Positions 10,310 through 18,212 of a DNA stretch of 64,000 bases are shown here, piece by piece (within the stretch, counting starts at the first letter, position 1; each line of letters begins with the position of its first letter). This DNA is from Stutzerimonas stutzeri (lineage in GTDB: Bacteria; Pseudomonadota; Gammaproteobacteria; Pseudomonadales; Pseudomonadaceae): positions 248,001-312,000 of the forward strand of contig NZ_POUL01000005.1 of assembly GCF_002890895.1 (NCBI RefSeq), read 5' to 3'. The notes beneath the pieces are model-generated. The model ran no database searches. It saw only the letters and a list, made by a program, of their open reading frames with translations, and had not been told where the DNA came from. The translations under genes were made by a program, and so were the position numbers.

Positions 10310-10447
10310 TACGTGCGCGGCTGCTCGAAGCTGGCCCGTTCGCGACGCTTCTCAGCCGGTTTCGTGAAACGGTTGCGCGCATGCCTTGAGGGATTCTGTT
10401 CCGATGGGCATTCGCTGATAACTGACAACCGACAACTGGGGCCTACG

Positions 10448-10897
10448 ATGAAAAGTTTCTTTCTTATTGTATGGGCCTTGCTCAGTCTGACGGCCACCGG
10501 TTTCGTGGCGCGCGAGCTCTGGTTCGCCCCATCTTGGATCAACGCGTTAGCTTTGCTGTTGCCCGCCTACTACAGCCTCTGCTTTTTCCAGCTGATTCGT
10601 GCAGCCTTTCGTCCCTGGGGGCTGCTAGGGCCACGGCGGCGTAGTGGGTTCTGGGTGTGCCTGTTGTTGCTGCCGTTGTGTCTCTGGCCACTTCGGTCTG
10701 CTTACGAGATCTGGCAGGAGGGGGCCTATGGGCTCAGGGATGATGGCGATGAAGCCCGCCTGATGATCGTTCGCCCGCTGCTCGCATGGCTGCAGGAGCT
10801 GGTCGGCTACCTGGGCCCGATGCTTGTGTTGGTTGCAGCCGGGGTGGGCATGGCACTGCTGCTGTTGCGCCTGTCGCGCGGCCAGGTTGTTCGCTAG
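10448..10897 (+). CDS. Small integral membrane protein, function unknown
   Basis: This 149-residue protein starts at the ATG at 10448; in-frame codons upstream to 10313 do not look coding. Four hydrophobic stretches are visible: residues 3-22 (FFLIVWALLSLTATGFVA), 28-50, about 64-80 and about 117-140 (LGPMLVLVAAGVGMALLLL). Basic residues lie between them (RPWGLLGPRRRSG). I do not recognise the family. It sits 138 bases after recD and just ahead of a solute-binding protein gene, with no sign of operon coupling to either. No function is proposed. Confidence 0.6.
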   Translation: MKSFFLIVWALLSLTATGFVARELWFAPSWINALALLLPAYYSLCFFQLIRAAFRPWGLLGPRRRSGFWVCLLLLPLCLWPLRSAYEIWQEGAYGLRDDGDEARLMIVRPLLAWLQELVGYLGPMLVLVAAGVGMALLLLRLSRGQVVR

Positions 10898-10983
10898 CGG
10901 CATACGCTTCGCTGATCGCGATGCTTCTTTCAATAGTGGCGCAGGCTGCGCTCCATTCGTTTGCAAGGGCGGCAAGGGTGTTG

Positions 10984-11766
10984 ATGAAGGGATTTTGGAA
11001 CCGGACTCTGCTGTTAAGCCTGGCCGTTTGTTTCGGCGCGCATGGCACGGAACTGCAGCTAGTGACTGGCGATGACTACGCCCCGCTCACGGGACGAGCG
11101 CTGTCCGGGGGAGGGATGCTGACGGCGGTGGTGCAGGCGGCACTCGACCGCAGCGGGACCGCGTCGTCGCTTGCCTGGCAGCCCTGGAAGCGGGGCTACA
11201 TGATGACCCTGCGCGGCGAGTACGACGCGACATATCCCTATATCCGGGCCAGACAGCGCGAGCAGGCGTTTCTTTATTCGGCACCGCTGTACGTGTCCGA
11301 GCAGCACCTGTTCAGTCGCGCCACGGATGCGGTCGAGGTCGATGAACTTGCCGGCAGCAGCGGCAGACGGCTTTGCCTCCCCCTGGGCTGGCAGCTGCCA
11401 GTCGCGGTTCAGTCGCTGGTTGATCAGGGGGTGCTGGTCCGCCATTCGCCGCGGGGTTTGAACGAATGCGCACTGTTGCTGTTGCTCGGTCGAGATGACT
11501 TCTTTCTGGCCGATCTTCAGCTGGGCCTCCATGCTCTGCAGTCAACCGGAGCGGCTCGGTCGCGGTTTCATGTTTCCGGCTCGGTGCTGAGCCGTCAGAC
11601 GATGCATCTCATCGTCCCGCGCAGCCGGCCAGACGCCGCACAACTGATCGAAAGCTTTGACCGGGGGCTTCAAGCCCTGCGGGAGAGCGGCGACTATCAG
11701 CGGCTGATCGAGTCGTTCACATCCGATGAAGTGTCCCGGCGCCAACTCACCACGACCGCGCAATGA
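10984..11766 (+). CDS. Family 3 periplasmic solute-binding protein
   Basis: The product is 260 residues from the ATG at 10984, chosen because the signal peptide MKGFWNRTLLLSLAVCFGAHG begins there; an in-frame ATG exists at 10921. The mature protein opens with TELQLVTGDDYAPLTG, the usual start of SBP_bac_3 proteins that bind polar amino acids. WKRGYMMTLRGEYDATYPYIRARQR matches the pattern of the group lacking a linked ABC permease, often annotated as amino-acid-binding-like. It is thus a predicted periplasmic ligand-binding protein of unknown substrate. No permease or ATPase genes adjoin it. It ends 31 bases from the convergent AEC transporter gene. Confidence 0.75.
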   Translation: MKGFWNRTLLLSLAVCFGAHGTELQLVTGDDYAPLTGRALSGGGMLTAVVQAALDRSGTASSLAWQPWKRGYMMTLRGEYDATYPYIRARQREQAFLYSAPLYVSEQHLFSRATDAVEVDELAGSSGRRLCLPLGWQLPVAVQSLVDQGVLVRHSPRGLNECALLLLLGRDDFFLADLQLGLHALQSTGAARSRFHVSGSVLSRQTMHLIVPRSRPDAAQLIESFDRGLQALRESGDYQRLIESFTSDEVSRRQLTTTAQ

Positions 11767-11797
11767 CAGCTGCAATGACGGGTGTTTGGTAAAGACG

Positions 11798-12715
11798 TCA
11801 GCGTTCGAGCAGCGTGAGCACCAGCGGCAAGCTGGCCGCGGCGAGCAGCGTCTGCAGGGTGATGATGCCCGCCATCAGATGACTGTCACCGCCGAGCTGG
11901 CGGGTCAGCACGTAGGCGGTGGGCGCTGTGGGCAGGGCAAAGAACAGCACAATGATGGTTGTTTCCATTGCGGGCAAATGGAGCAGCCTGGCGACCGCAT
12001 AAGCCAAGAGTGGAACCGCCAGCAGTCGCAGGGCGCTGTTCCAGCCGAGCGCGGGGATTTCACCACCGAGCTCCCGCGGCTTCAGCGCTGCACCAACGCA
12101 CAACAGGCCCAGGGGCAGGCTGGCAGCGGCGAGCAGGCTCAACAAGCGATCGGTGCCGCCGGGCAACCCCAAGCCTGAGAGATTCACCATCGCGCCGGTC
12201 AGGCAGGCGAGTATCAGCGGGTTTTTCAGGATCGGCAGCAGCAACGAGCGCACGCTGACGCCGCGCTCGGCGGTCAGCGCCCACACCGACATCACGTTTA
12301 CCGTGGGCACCATCAGCGCCAGCATCAGTGCTGCCAGCGCCAGTCCTTCCTTACCAAACAGGCTGCCCACCGCCGCCAGCCCGAGATAGGTGTTGAAACG
12401 CAGGCCGCCCTGAGCAAAGGCACCGAAGCGGGCCGCCGGCCAGTTGCGTACGCGTTTGAGCAGTAATAAAGCCACCCACACGAGCCCCAATGCGAGCATG
12501 ACTGCCCCGGCCAGGCGAGGCAGCGCGGGGTTGTCCAGCGGAGCGGTGGCCAGGCTGCTGAATAGCAGTGCCGGGAACAGCACGAAGTAGTTGATCCGCT
12601 CGGCGCCTGGCCAGAATGCCTCACTGGGAAAGTCCCGCAGTCGCAGGAAGTAGCCGGCAATGATCAGGGCGAATAAAGGCCAGAGGGCGAGCAGAAGGGC
12701 GGTCACGCGATACAT
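11798..12715 (-). CDS. AEC (auxin efflux carrier) family transporter
   Basis: The product is a 305-residue integral inner-membrane protein with about ten hydrophobic segments. FALIIAGYFLRLRDFPSEAFWPGAERINYFVLFPALLF is the characteristic AEC N-terminus, and the C-terminal half holds FALPTAPTAYVLTRQLGGDS, with the conserved LP(T/S)APxAYVL(A/T)xQxGGD stretch. Bacterial members transport malate, malonate and other carboxylates or export unknown compounds; the substrate cannot be deduced. It is divergent from a diguanylate cyclase gene across 165 bases and convergent with the upstream solute-binding protein gene. Confidence 0.85.
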   Translation of the reverse strand: MYRVTALLLALWPLFALIIAGYFLRLRDFPSEAFWPGAERINYFVLFPALLFSSLATAPLDNPALPRLAGAVMLALGLVWVALLLLKRVRNWPAARFGAFAQGGLRFNTYLGLAAVGSLFGKEGLALAALMLALMVPTVNVMSVWALTAERGVSVRSLLLPILKNPLILACLTGAMVNLSGLGLPGGTDRLLSLLAAASLPLGLLCVGAALKPRELGGEIPALGWNSALRLLAVPLLAYAVARLLHLPAMETTIIVLFFALPTAPTAYVLTRQLGGDSHLMAGIITLQTLLAAASLPLVLTLLER

Positions 12716-12880
12716 CCAACAATGTAGGTGACTCGATAGTGGCGCCTCGCGCCGGTGTCGGCAAGAGACGCGCGGCGTATCTGGCGCTGCGTCAAAGCGG
12801 CTGTTGCACGTTCATCGGGAAATCAGTAGCGATGATGTCCAAGTGATATCATTGCCGGCGCCTTACCATGAGCCACCCTG

Positions 12881-14062
12881 ATGCAACCCCTAGAACAGCA
12901 GTCCGCTGAAGATTTCCGCGATACCCCGCATGGCAGACAGCTGCTCGGGGGCTTTCGTGGTTTGCTGTTTGCGCCAGACCTGGAGCGCGAGTTTCGTCGT
13001 TACCTGGGACGTCAGGCACGCTTCGCACAGGTACTGGGCGCCTGCCTCCTGCTGGTCGTGGTTGCCGGCTACCACTATGTCGAATGGCAGCTGTATGCCC
13101 AGTCGGACCGGCAGTGGCTTCGTGAACTGGCGCTATTGCGCTTGGTGGAGGCGGCACCGGGCGTCGCGATTCTCGTGATGACGCTTTTCAACTGGCGAAT
13201 CCGTCTAGTTGCCAACCGCCTGTTCCCGTTGCTGCTGGTGCTGGTCGGAATCGTCGCTGCGCGCATCGATATCCACTACGAGGTCTCCCAGCCAGAACTG
13301 GCGTTCCGCTACGGTGCGGGTCTGTTAATCGTCTGTTCGTTCTTCTTTCTCGGCATTACCTTCTGGCGCGCGCTGATCAGCGCGGCATCGATCATCGTGA
13401 TCGATATCCTGATGGCGGCGCTCATCTTGTCGTCCAGCGAAATGCAGGTGCACTGGATCGCGGTCAGCTATTACGTCCTGCTGCTCTTGATCGGAGCAAT
13501 CAGCCGCTATATCCACGAGTACTCGCAGCGTGAGCAATTCCTGGTACGCCAGCTCCTCGGCTGGGTCGCTCAGCACGACTCGCTGACTGGCCTGGCCAAC
13601 CGCCGTAGCTTTGATACAGCCTTGCGGCAGACGCTGTTGCAGGCCCGTCGGGACCGCCAACCGTTGGCGCTGATACTGCTGGATCTGGACAATTTCAAAG
13701 CCTACAACGACAGTCTGGGCCACCCGGCTGGCGATGCGCTGATCCGTGATTTCGGCGAGCTATTGGGCCGCTTCTCTCGGCGGCCGATGGACCTGGCGGC
13801 ACGGGTTGGTGGCGAAGAATTCGCCTTGCTGCTGCTCAACTGCGATGCGAGTTCGGCGCAGGCCATAGCGGCGCAGCTGCTGTCGGCATTCACCGAACGT
13901 GCCATACCGCACCCCGCATCGGCCCAGGGCGCTTGCGCCACGACGAGCATTGGCATCGCAATGTGGCAGCCGGGGCAGACTGCCGAGCAGCTCTATCAGG
14001 CTGCCGATGCCGCGTTGTACCAAGCCAAGCAGGATGGAAAAAACCGCTACGTGCTGCGGTGA
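12881..14062 (+). CDS. Membrane-bound GGDEF diguanylate cyclase
   Basis: The enzyme makes cyclic di-GMP from two GTP. The product is 393 residues. A cytoplasmic N-terminal stretch is followed by about six membrane segments between residues 48 and 210, in the style of an MASE-type sensor. A catalytic GGDEF domain occupies about residues 225-393, opening with HDSLTGLANRRSFD. The active-site signature is GGEEF at residues 310-314. The product-inhibition site RxxD is present as Arg301-Pro-Met-Asp304, exactly five residues before GGEEF, so feedback inhibition is expected. LDLDNFKAYND provides the metal ligands. The gene converges with yciA, the two stops being 7 bases apart. Confidence 0.93.
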   Translation: MQPLEQQSAEDFRDTPHGRQLLGGFRGLLFAPDLEREFRRYLGRQARFAQVLGACLLLVVVAGYHYVEWQLYAQSDRQWLRELALLRLVEAAPGVAILVMTLFNWRIRLVANRLFPLLLVLVGIVAARIDIHYEVSQPELAFRYGAGLLIVCSFFFLGITFWRALISAASIIVIDILMAALILSSSEMQVHWIAVSYYVLLLLIGAISRYIHEYSQREQFLVRQLLGWVAQHDSLTGLANRRSFDTALRQTLLQARRDRQPLALILLDLDNFKAYNDSLGHPAGDALIRDFGELLGRFSRRPMDLAARVGGEEFALLLLNCDASSAQAIAAQLLSAFTERAIPHPASAQGACATTSIGIAMWQPGQTAEQLYQAADAALYQAKQDGKNRYVLR

Positions 14063-14069
14063 CCGTCGC

Positions 14070-14471
14070 TCAGCGGCGCGGTGTGACCGGGCGGGTGCGT
14101 CCGCTGCCGTCAATGGCCACAAAGACGAACACCGCCTCGGTGACCTTGCGCCATTCGCTGGACAGCGGGTCGTCGCTCCATACCTCGACCAGCATGCGGA
14201 TCGAGCTGCGGCCGACATCCAGCGTCTGGGTGTAGAACGACAGCTGCGCGCCGACTGCCACCGGCACCATGAAGGCCATGCGGTCGATGGACACCGTGGC
14301 CACACGGCCCGCGGCGACGCGGCTGGCCATGGCCGTGCCGGCCAGATCCATCTGGGACACCAGCCAGCCACCGTAGATATCGCCGAAACCGTTGGTCTCA
14401 CGCGGCAGGGCGGTCAGCTGCAAGGCCAGGTCGCCCTGCGGGATTGGGTCTTCCTGTTCGTATTCGTTCAT
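14070..14471 (-). CDS. YciA-like acyl-CoA thioesterase
   Basis: The product is a 133-residue hotdog-fold protein. DIYGGWLVSQMDLAGTAMASRVA fits the catalytic helix region of YciA-type acyl-CoA hydrolases, and VSIDRMAFMVPVAVGAQLSFYTQ fits the following strands. These cytosolic enzymes release free acids from short- to long-chain acyl-CoAs. It is divergent from pstS across a 217-base region. A terminator-like hairpin with five U residues, oriented toward yciA, lies 41 bases upstream of the start (see 14508-14530), so transcription may be attenuated or begin very close to the gene. Confidence 0.85.
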   Translation of the reverse strand: MNEYEQEDPIPQGDLALQLTALPRETNGFGDIYGGWLVSQMDLAGTAMASRVAAGRVATVSIDRMAFMVPVAVGAQLSFYTQTLDVGRSSIRMLVEVWSDDPLSSEWRKVTEAVFVFVAIDGSGRTRPVTPRR

Positions 14472-14507
14472 CGCTTGGACTCGCGGCGCGTTTGTTTTTC
14501 TTGCGCG

Positions 14508-14530
14508 AAAAAGCCCGCAGCAGTGCGGGC
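14508..14530 (-). terminator. Terminator-like hairpin upstream of the yciA-like gene
   Basis: Read on the minus strand, GCCCGCA and TGCGGGC form a 7-bp GC stem with loop CTGC, followed directly by five T residues. It sits only 41 bases ahead of the thioesterase ATG and points into that gene, which is unusual for an ordinary terminator. It could be an attenuator, or insulate the thioesterase gene from transcripts starting in the pstS regulatory region. Confidence 0.6.
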
Positions 14531-14588
14531 GGGGCGAGTATAGCGGCTGTAGATAGGGACAGCGACCGGACAGGCCTAAAGTTCAGTA

Positions 14589-14628
14589 TCGTCACCAGAT
14601 TGTCATATTCAGTTCATAGAGTGTTCAC
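14589..14628 (+). promoter_or_regulatory. Four-repeat Pho box upstream of pstS
   Basis: Four 7-base direct repeats lie exactly 11 bases apart: TCGTCAC, TTGTCAT, AGTTCAT and TGTTCAC, separated by CAGA, ATTC and AGAG. This is the geometry of PhoB-binding Pho boxes (two 7-mers with a 4-base spacer per dimer site), here as two overlapping or adjacent sites. GACAAT at 14638-14643, about 10 bases after the last repeat, could be the -10 element, with the PhoB site replacing the -35. The site predicts strong induction of pstS in low phosphate. Confidence 0.85.
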
Positions 14629-14688
14629 ACGGCCTGCAGACAATGGCCCCCGTTCCAAACACTGACACACCCCTGCTAGGAGCATGGA

Positions 14689-15663
14689 ATGAAACTGAAT
14701 CGTTTGATGGCGGCCCTGACCTTTGTTGCCGCTGGTGTAGGCGCTGCTAACGCAGTGGCCGCGGTTGACCCAGCACTGCCGACCTATGAGAAGACCTCCG
14801 GCGTTTCCGGCAACCTGTCCAGCGTCGGTTCCGACTCCCTGGCCAACCTGATGACCCTGTGGGCTGAAGACTTCAAGCGCGCCTACCCGAACGTCAACAT
14901 CCAGATTCAGGCTGCTGGCTCCTCCACCGCACCGCCGGCGCTGACCGAAGGCACGGCCAACCTTGGCCCGATGAGCCGTCCGATGAAGGACAACGAAATT
15001 CAGGCCTTCGAAGAAAAATACGGCTACAAGCCGACGGCCGTGCCGGTCGCCATCGACGCCCTGGCCGTGTTCGTCCACAAGGACAACCCGATCAAGAGCC
15101 TGGACATCGAGCAGGTCGACGCCATTTTCTCCAGCACCCGGCTGTGCGGCGGCGAAAAGGACATCACCACCTGGGGTGACGTCGGCCTTACTGGCGAGTG
15201 GGCGAGCAAGCCGATCCAGCTGTTCGGTCGTAACTCGGTCTCCGGAACCTACGGCTACTTCAAGGAAGAAGCGCTGTGCAAGGGTGACTTCAAGCCTAAC
15301 GTCAACGAGCAACCTGGGTCCGCTTCGGTGGTGCAGTCGATCTCCAGCACCCTGAACGCCATCGGTTACTCAGGCATTGGCTACAAGACTTCCAGCGTCC
15401 GCGCTGTGCCCCTGTCGAAGGGCGGCGAAGCCTTTGAAGCCAACGAAGAAAACGCTCTGGCTGGCAAGTTCCCGCTGGCTCGCTTCTTCTACGTCTACGT
15501 CAACAAGGCGCCGAACAAACCGCTGAGCCCGATCGACGCCGAGTTCCTCAAGCTTGTGCTGTCGAAGCAGGGCCAGGAAGTCGTGGTCAAGGACGGCTAC
15601 ATCCCGCTGCCGAAGAAAGTCGTCGACAAGACCCTCAGCGACCTGGGTCTGCAAAACGACTAA
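14689..15663 (+). CDS. pstS: Phosphate-binding periplasmic protein PstS
   Basis: PstS captures inorganic phosphate in the periplasm for the PstCAB transporter. The product is 324 residues with a Sec signal peptide of about 24 residues ([19 protein letters not shown]). Phosphate-binding features typical of the Pseudomonas type are visible: [36 protein letters not shown] and [18 protein letters not shown] strong AGGAG lies about 8 bases before the start. The gene is preceded by a four-repeat Pho box and followed by a stable hairpin before pstC, an arrangement allowing PstS to be made in excess over the membrane subunits. Confidence 0.96.
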   Translation: MKLNRLMAALTFVAAGVGAANAVAAVDPALPTYEKTSGVSGNLSSVGSDSLANLMTLWAEDFKRAYPNVNIQIQAAGSSTAPPALTEGTANLGPMSRPMKDNEIQAFEEKYGYKPTAVPVAIDALAVFVHKDNPIKSLDIEQVDAIFSSTRLCGGEKDITTWGDVGLTGEWASKPIQLFGRNSVSGTYGYFKEEALCKGDFKPNVNEQPGSASVVQSISSTLNAIGYSGIGYKTSSVRAVPLSKGGEAFEANEENALAGKFPLARFFYVYVNKAPNKPLSPIDAEFLKLVLSKQGQEVVVKDGYIPLPKKVVDKTLSDLGLQND

Positions 15664-15708
15664 ACCCAGCAGCGTTCAGGTCTGCAGCGACCGCTGCAAG
15701 GCTTGAGT

Positions 15709-15746
15709 ACGACGCCCGCCACGCACCTTGCGCCGGCGGGCGTCGT
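15709..15746 (+). terminator. Stem-loop between pstS and pstC
   Basis: A perfect 12-bp stem (ACGACGCCCGCC at 15709-15720 with GGCGGGCGTCGT at 15735-15746) closes a 14-base loop. No U tract follows at once, so it may be a weak or Rho-assisted terminator, or a 3' stabiliser of the pstS message. It lies just before the pstC Pho box. Confidence 0.6.
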
Positions 15747-15747
15747 C

Positions 15748-15787
15748 ACGTCACCTCGCTGTAATTTTTCTGTCACACAGCTGCATT
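15748..15787 (+). promoter_or_regulatory. Four-repeat Pho box upstream of pstC
   Basis: ACGTCAC, CTGTAAT, CTGTCAC and CTGCATT occur at an exact 11-base period with spacers CTCG, TTTT and ACAG. CTGTAAT-TTTT-CTGTCAC is close to the PhoB consensus of two 7-mers with a 4-base spacer. It gives pstCAB-phoU its own phosphate-starvation promoter, independent of pstS. Confidence 0.82.
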
Positions 15788-15881
15788 AAATTAGGCGCCC
15801 GACCGGCCATCAAGCCAGGAAACGACTCGCGCCAACGCGGCGCAGCAGTTTTAAGCGGCCTGAGTGGCCAGGAACCTTCGC

Positions 15882-18158
15882 ATGAACGATATCGAGACCA
15901 TGAGCGCGAATTCCGATGTGCAACGGCTGGATTTCAATACCCCTGCCTTGCAACGCAAGCGCCGTATCCGCGCACTGAAAGACAAGCTGGCGCGCTGGTA
16001 TGTCTCCATTGGCGGCCTCGCGGTGCTCGGCGCCATCACCCTGATTTTCTTTTATCTCGCCCAGGTCGTGGCGCCCATGTTTCAGGGCGCCGAACTGGAA
16101 GCGCGTGAAGCGCAGCAGCCAGCCTGGCTGGCCGATGCCGGCGAGCCGCTGCTGCTTGCAGTGGAAGAGCAGAACAAGGTGGCGATGCGCCTGGGTAGCG
16201 ATGGCGCCGTGCGTTTCTTCAGCGTACCCACTGGCGAGTTGCTGCGCACCGTAGAACTGCCACTGCCGGCCGGCAGCCAGATCGTCTCGGTCGGCCAGGA
16301 CACGCCAGGCAACCGCCGCATGGTGCTGGGGCTGAGCAACGGCCAGGTGCTGGTTGCCGAGCACAATTACAAAGTCAGCTACCCGGAAGGCATAAAGACC
16401 ATCACGCCGCAGCTGGACTACCCCTTCGGTGAGGAGCCGCTGGACCTCGACCCGCAAGGGCGGCCCATCGAGCATGCCGGCATCAGTCTCAACGGCTCGA
16501 CCCTGATGGTCGCAGGCGCGACGAATGGCGCTTTGCATGCCTTGAAGATCGCATCCACCGAAAACCTGATGACCGGTGAAACAACGCTTGAAGAGGAGCG
16601 CATGGATCTGCCGCAACTCTCCGAACCGATCAAGGCGCTGCGTATCGACCCGCGGCACATGTGGTTGTTCGCGGTGAGCGGTCGCGCCAGCGTCGATGTC
16701 TTCGATGTGCGCCGCAAGCAGCTCAACGGACGCTACAAGTTGCTGAGCGGCAAAGGTGAGATCACCACGGTGGCCTCGCTGCTGGGCGGCATCTCGCTGA
16801 TGGTTGGCGACTCGACGGGCGGCATCGGTCAGTGGTTCATGGTGCGCAGCAGTGATGGCCAGGCCGAGCTGAAGAACGTGCGCAACTTCCAGCTGGCTGA
16901 TCAACCGATCACGCAGATTCTTCCTGAAGAACGCCGCAAGGGTTTCCTTGCCCTCGACAGCGCCGGCACCCTGGGAATTTTCCACAGCACGGCGCATCGC
17001 GAGCTGCTGACCGAGCAGGTCGCCGAGGGCGCCGCCGTCGCCGCCATGTCGCCTCGGGCCACGCGCCTGTTGGTCGAGTCAGGTGACCAGCTGCAGCGTT
17101 TCGTGATCGACAATCCGCACCCGGAGATTTCCTGGAGCGCGCTGTGGGGCAAGGTCTGGTACGAAAGCTACCCGGAGCCTGACTACGTCTGGCAGTCGAC
17201 CTCCGCGACCGGTGACTTCGAGCCGAAGCTGAGCCTTTCACCCCTGGCGTTCGGCACGCTCAAGGCCGCGTTCTACGCGATGCTGCTGGCCGCTCCGCTG
17301 GCGATCTGCGCCGCGCTGTACACGGCCTACTTCATGGCGCCGACGCTGCGCCGCAAGGTCAAGCCGGTGATCGAACTGATGGAGGCGCTGCCGACGGTCA
17401 TCCTCGGCTTCTTTGCCGGCCTGTTCCTCGCGCCCTACCTGGAAAATCACCTGCCCGGTATTTTCAGCCTGCTGTTGCTGATGCCCGTGGGCATCCTTCT
17501 GGCCGGCTGGTTCTGGAGCCGGTTGCCAGAAAATATCCGCCTGAGCGTGCCGGATGGCTGGGAAGCCCTGCTGCTGATCCCCGTCATCCTGGCGGTGGGC
17601 TGGGGCTCTCTGGCGGTCAGTGGACACCTGGAGAACTGGTTCTTTGGCGGTGACATGCGCCTGTGGCTGTCCAACGACATGGGCATTCCGTTCGATCAGC
17701 GTAACGCTCTGGTCATTGGCATCGCGATGGGCTTCGCGGTGATCCCGACCATTTACTCGATCGCCGAAGACGCTGTGTTCAGCGTGCCGCGCAGTCTCAC
17801 CCTGGGTTCCCTGGCGCTGGGTGCGACGCCCTGGCAGACGTTGACGCGCGTGGTGCTGCTGACGGCCAGCCCAGGCATCTTCTCTGCGTTGATGATCGGT
17901 ATGGGCCGCGCCGTCGGCGAAACCATGATCGTGCTGATGGCCACCGGCAACACGCCGATCATGGAAGCCAACATCTTCGAAGGCATGCGCACCCTGGCGG
18001 CCAACGTGGCGGTGGAAATGCCCGAATCGGAAGTGGGCAGTACCCACTACCGGGTGCTGTTCCTCGCCGCGATGGTGCTGCTGATGTTCACCTTTGTGAT
18101 GAACACCCTGGCGGAGCTGATCCGTCAGCGCCTGCGCCGCAAGTACGCCAGCCTCTAA
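15882..18158 (+). CDS. pstC: Phosphate ABC transporter permease PstC, long form
   Basis: PstC forms the phosphate channel with PstA. The start at 15882 is preceded by AGGA at a spacing of 8; an in-frame start at 15864 has none. The product is 758 residues, more than twice the roughly 320 of E. coli PstC. One membrane segment lies near residues 45-66. A predicted periplasmic insert of about 370 residues follows, with repeated strand patterns resembling a beta-propeller (GAVRFFSVPTGELL, RASVDVFDVRRKQL, TGGIGQWFMV). The MetI-type permease core fills the last 300 residues, including LMEALPTVILGFFAGLFLAP and the ATPase-coupling loop [15 protein letters not shown]. Long PstC proteins are known in pseudomonads; the role of the insert is not established to my knowledge. 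Confidence 0.93.
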   Translation: MNDIETMSANSDVQRLDFNTPALQRKRRIRALKDKLARWYVSIGGLAVLGAITLIFFYLAQVVAPMFQGAELEAREAQQPAWLADAGEPLLLAVEEQNKVAMRLGSDGAVRFFSVPTGELLRTVELPLPAGSQIVSVGQDTPGNRRMVLGLSNGQVLVAEHNYKVSYPEGIKTITPQLDYPFGEEPLDLDPQGRPIEHAGISLNGSTLMVAGATNGALHALKIASTENLMTGETTLEEERMDLPQLSEPIKALRIDPRHMWLFAVSGRASVDVFDVRRKQLNGRYKLLSGKGEITTVASLLGGISLMVGDSTGGIGQWFMVRSSDGQAELKNVRNFQLADQPITQILPEERRKGFLALDSAGTLGIFHSTAHRELLTEQVAEGAAVAAMSPRATRLLVESGDQLQRFVIDNPHPEISWSALWGKVWYESYPEPDYVWQSTSATGDFEPKLSLSPLAFGTLKAAFYAMLLAAPLAICAALYTAYFMAPTLRRKVKPVIELMEALPTVILGFFAGLFLAPYLENHLPGIFSLLLLMPVGILLAGWFWSRLPENIRLSVPDGWEALLLIPVILAVGWGSLAVSGHLENWFFGGDMRLWLSNDMGIPFDQRNALVIGIAMGFAVIPTIYSIAEDAVFSVPRSLTLGSLALGATPWQTLTRVVLLTASPGIFSALMIGMGRAVGETMIVLMATGNTPIMEANIFEGMRTLAANVAVEMPESEVGSTHYRVLFLAAMVLLMFTFVMNTLAELIRQRLRRKYASL

Positions 18159-18212
18159 TACAGAACGCAGCCGGCGACGGCTGCGACAAGTTTTCGACAA
18201 AGGTATCGATCC

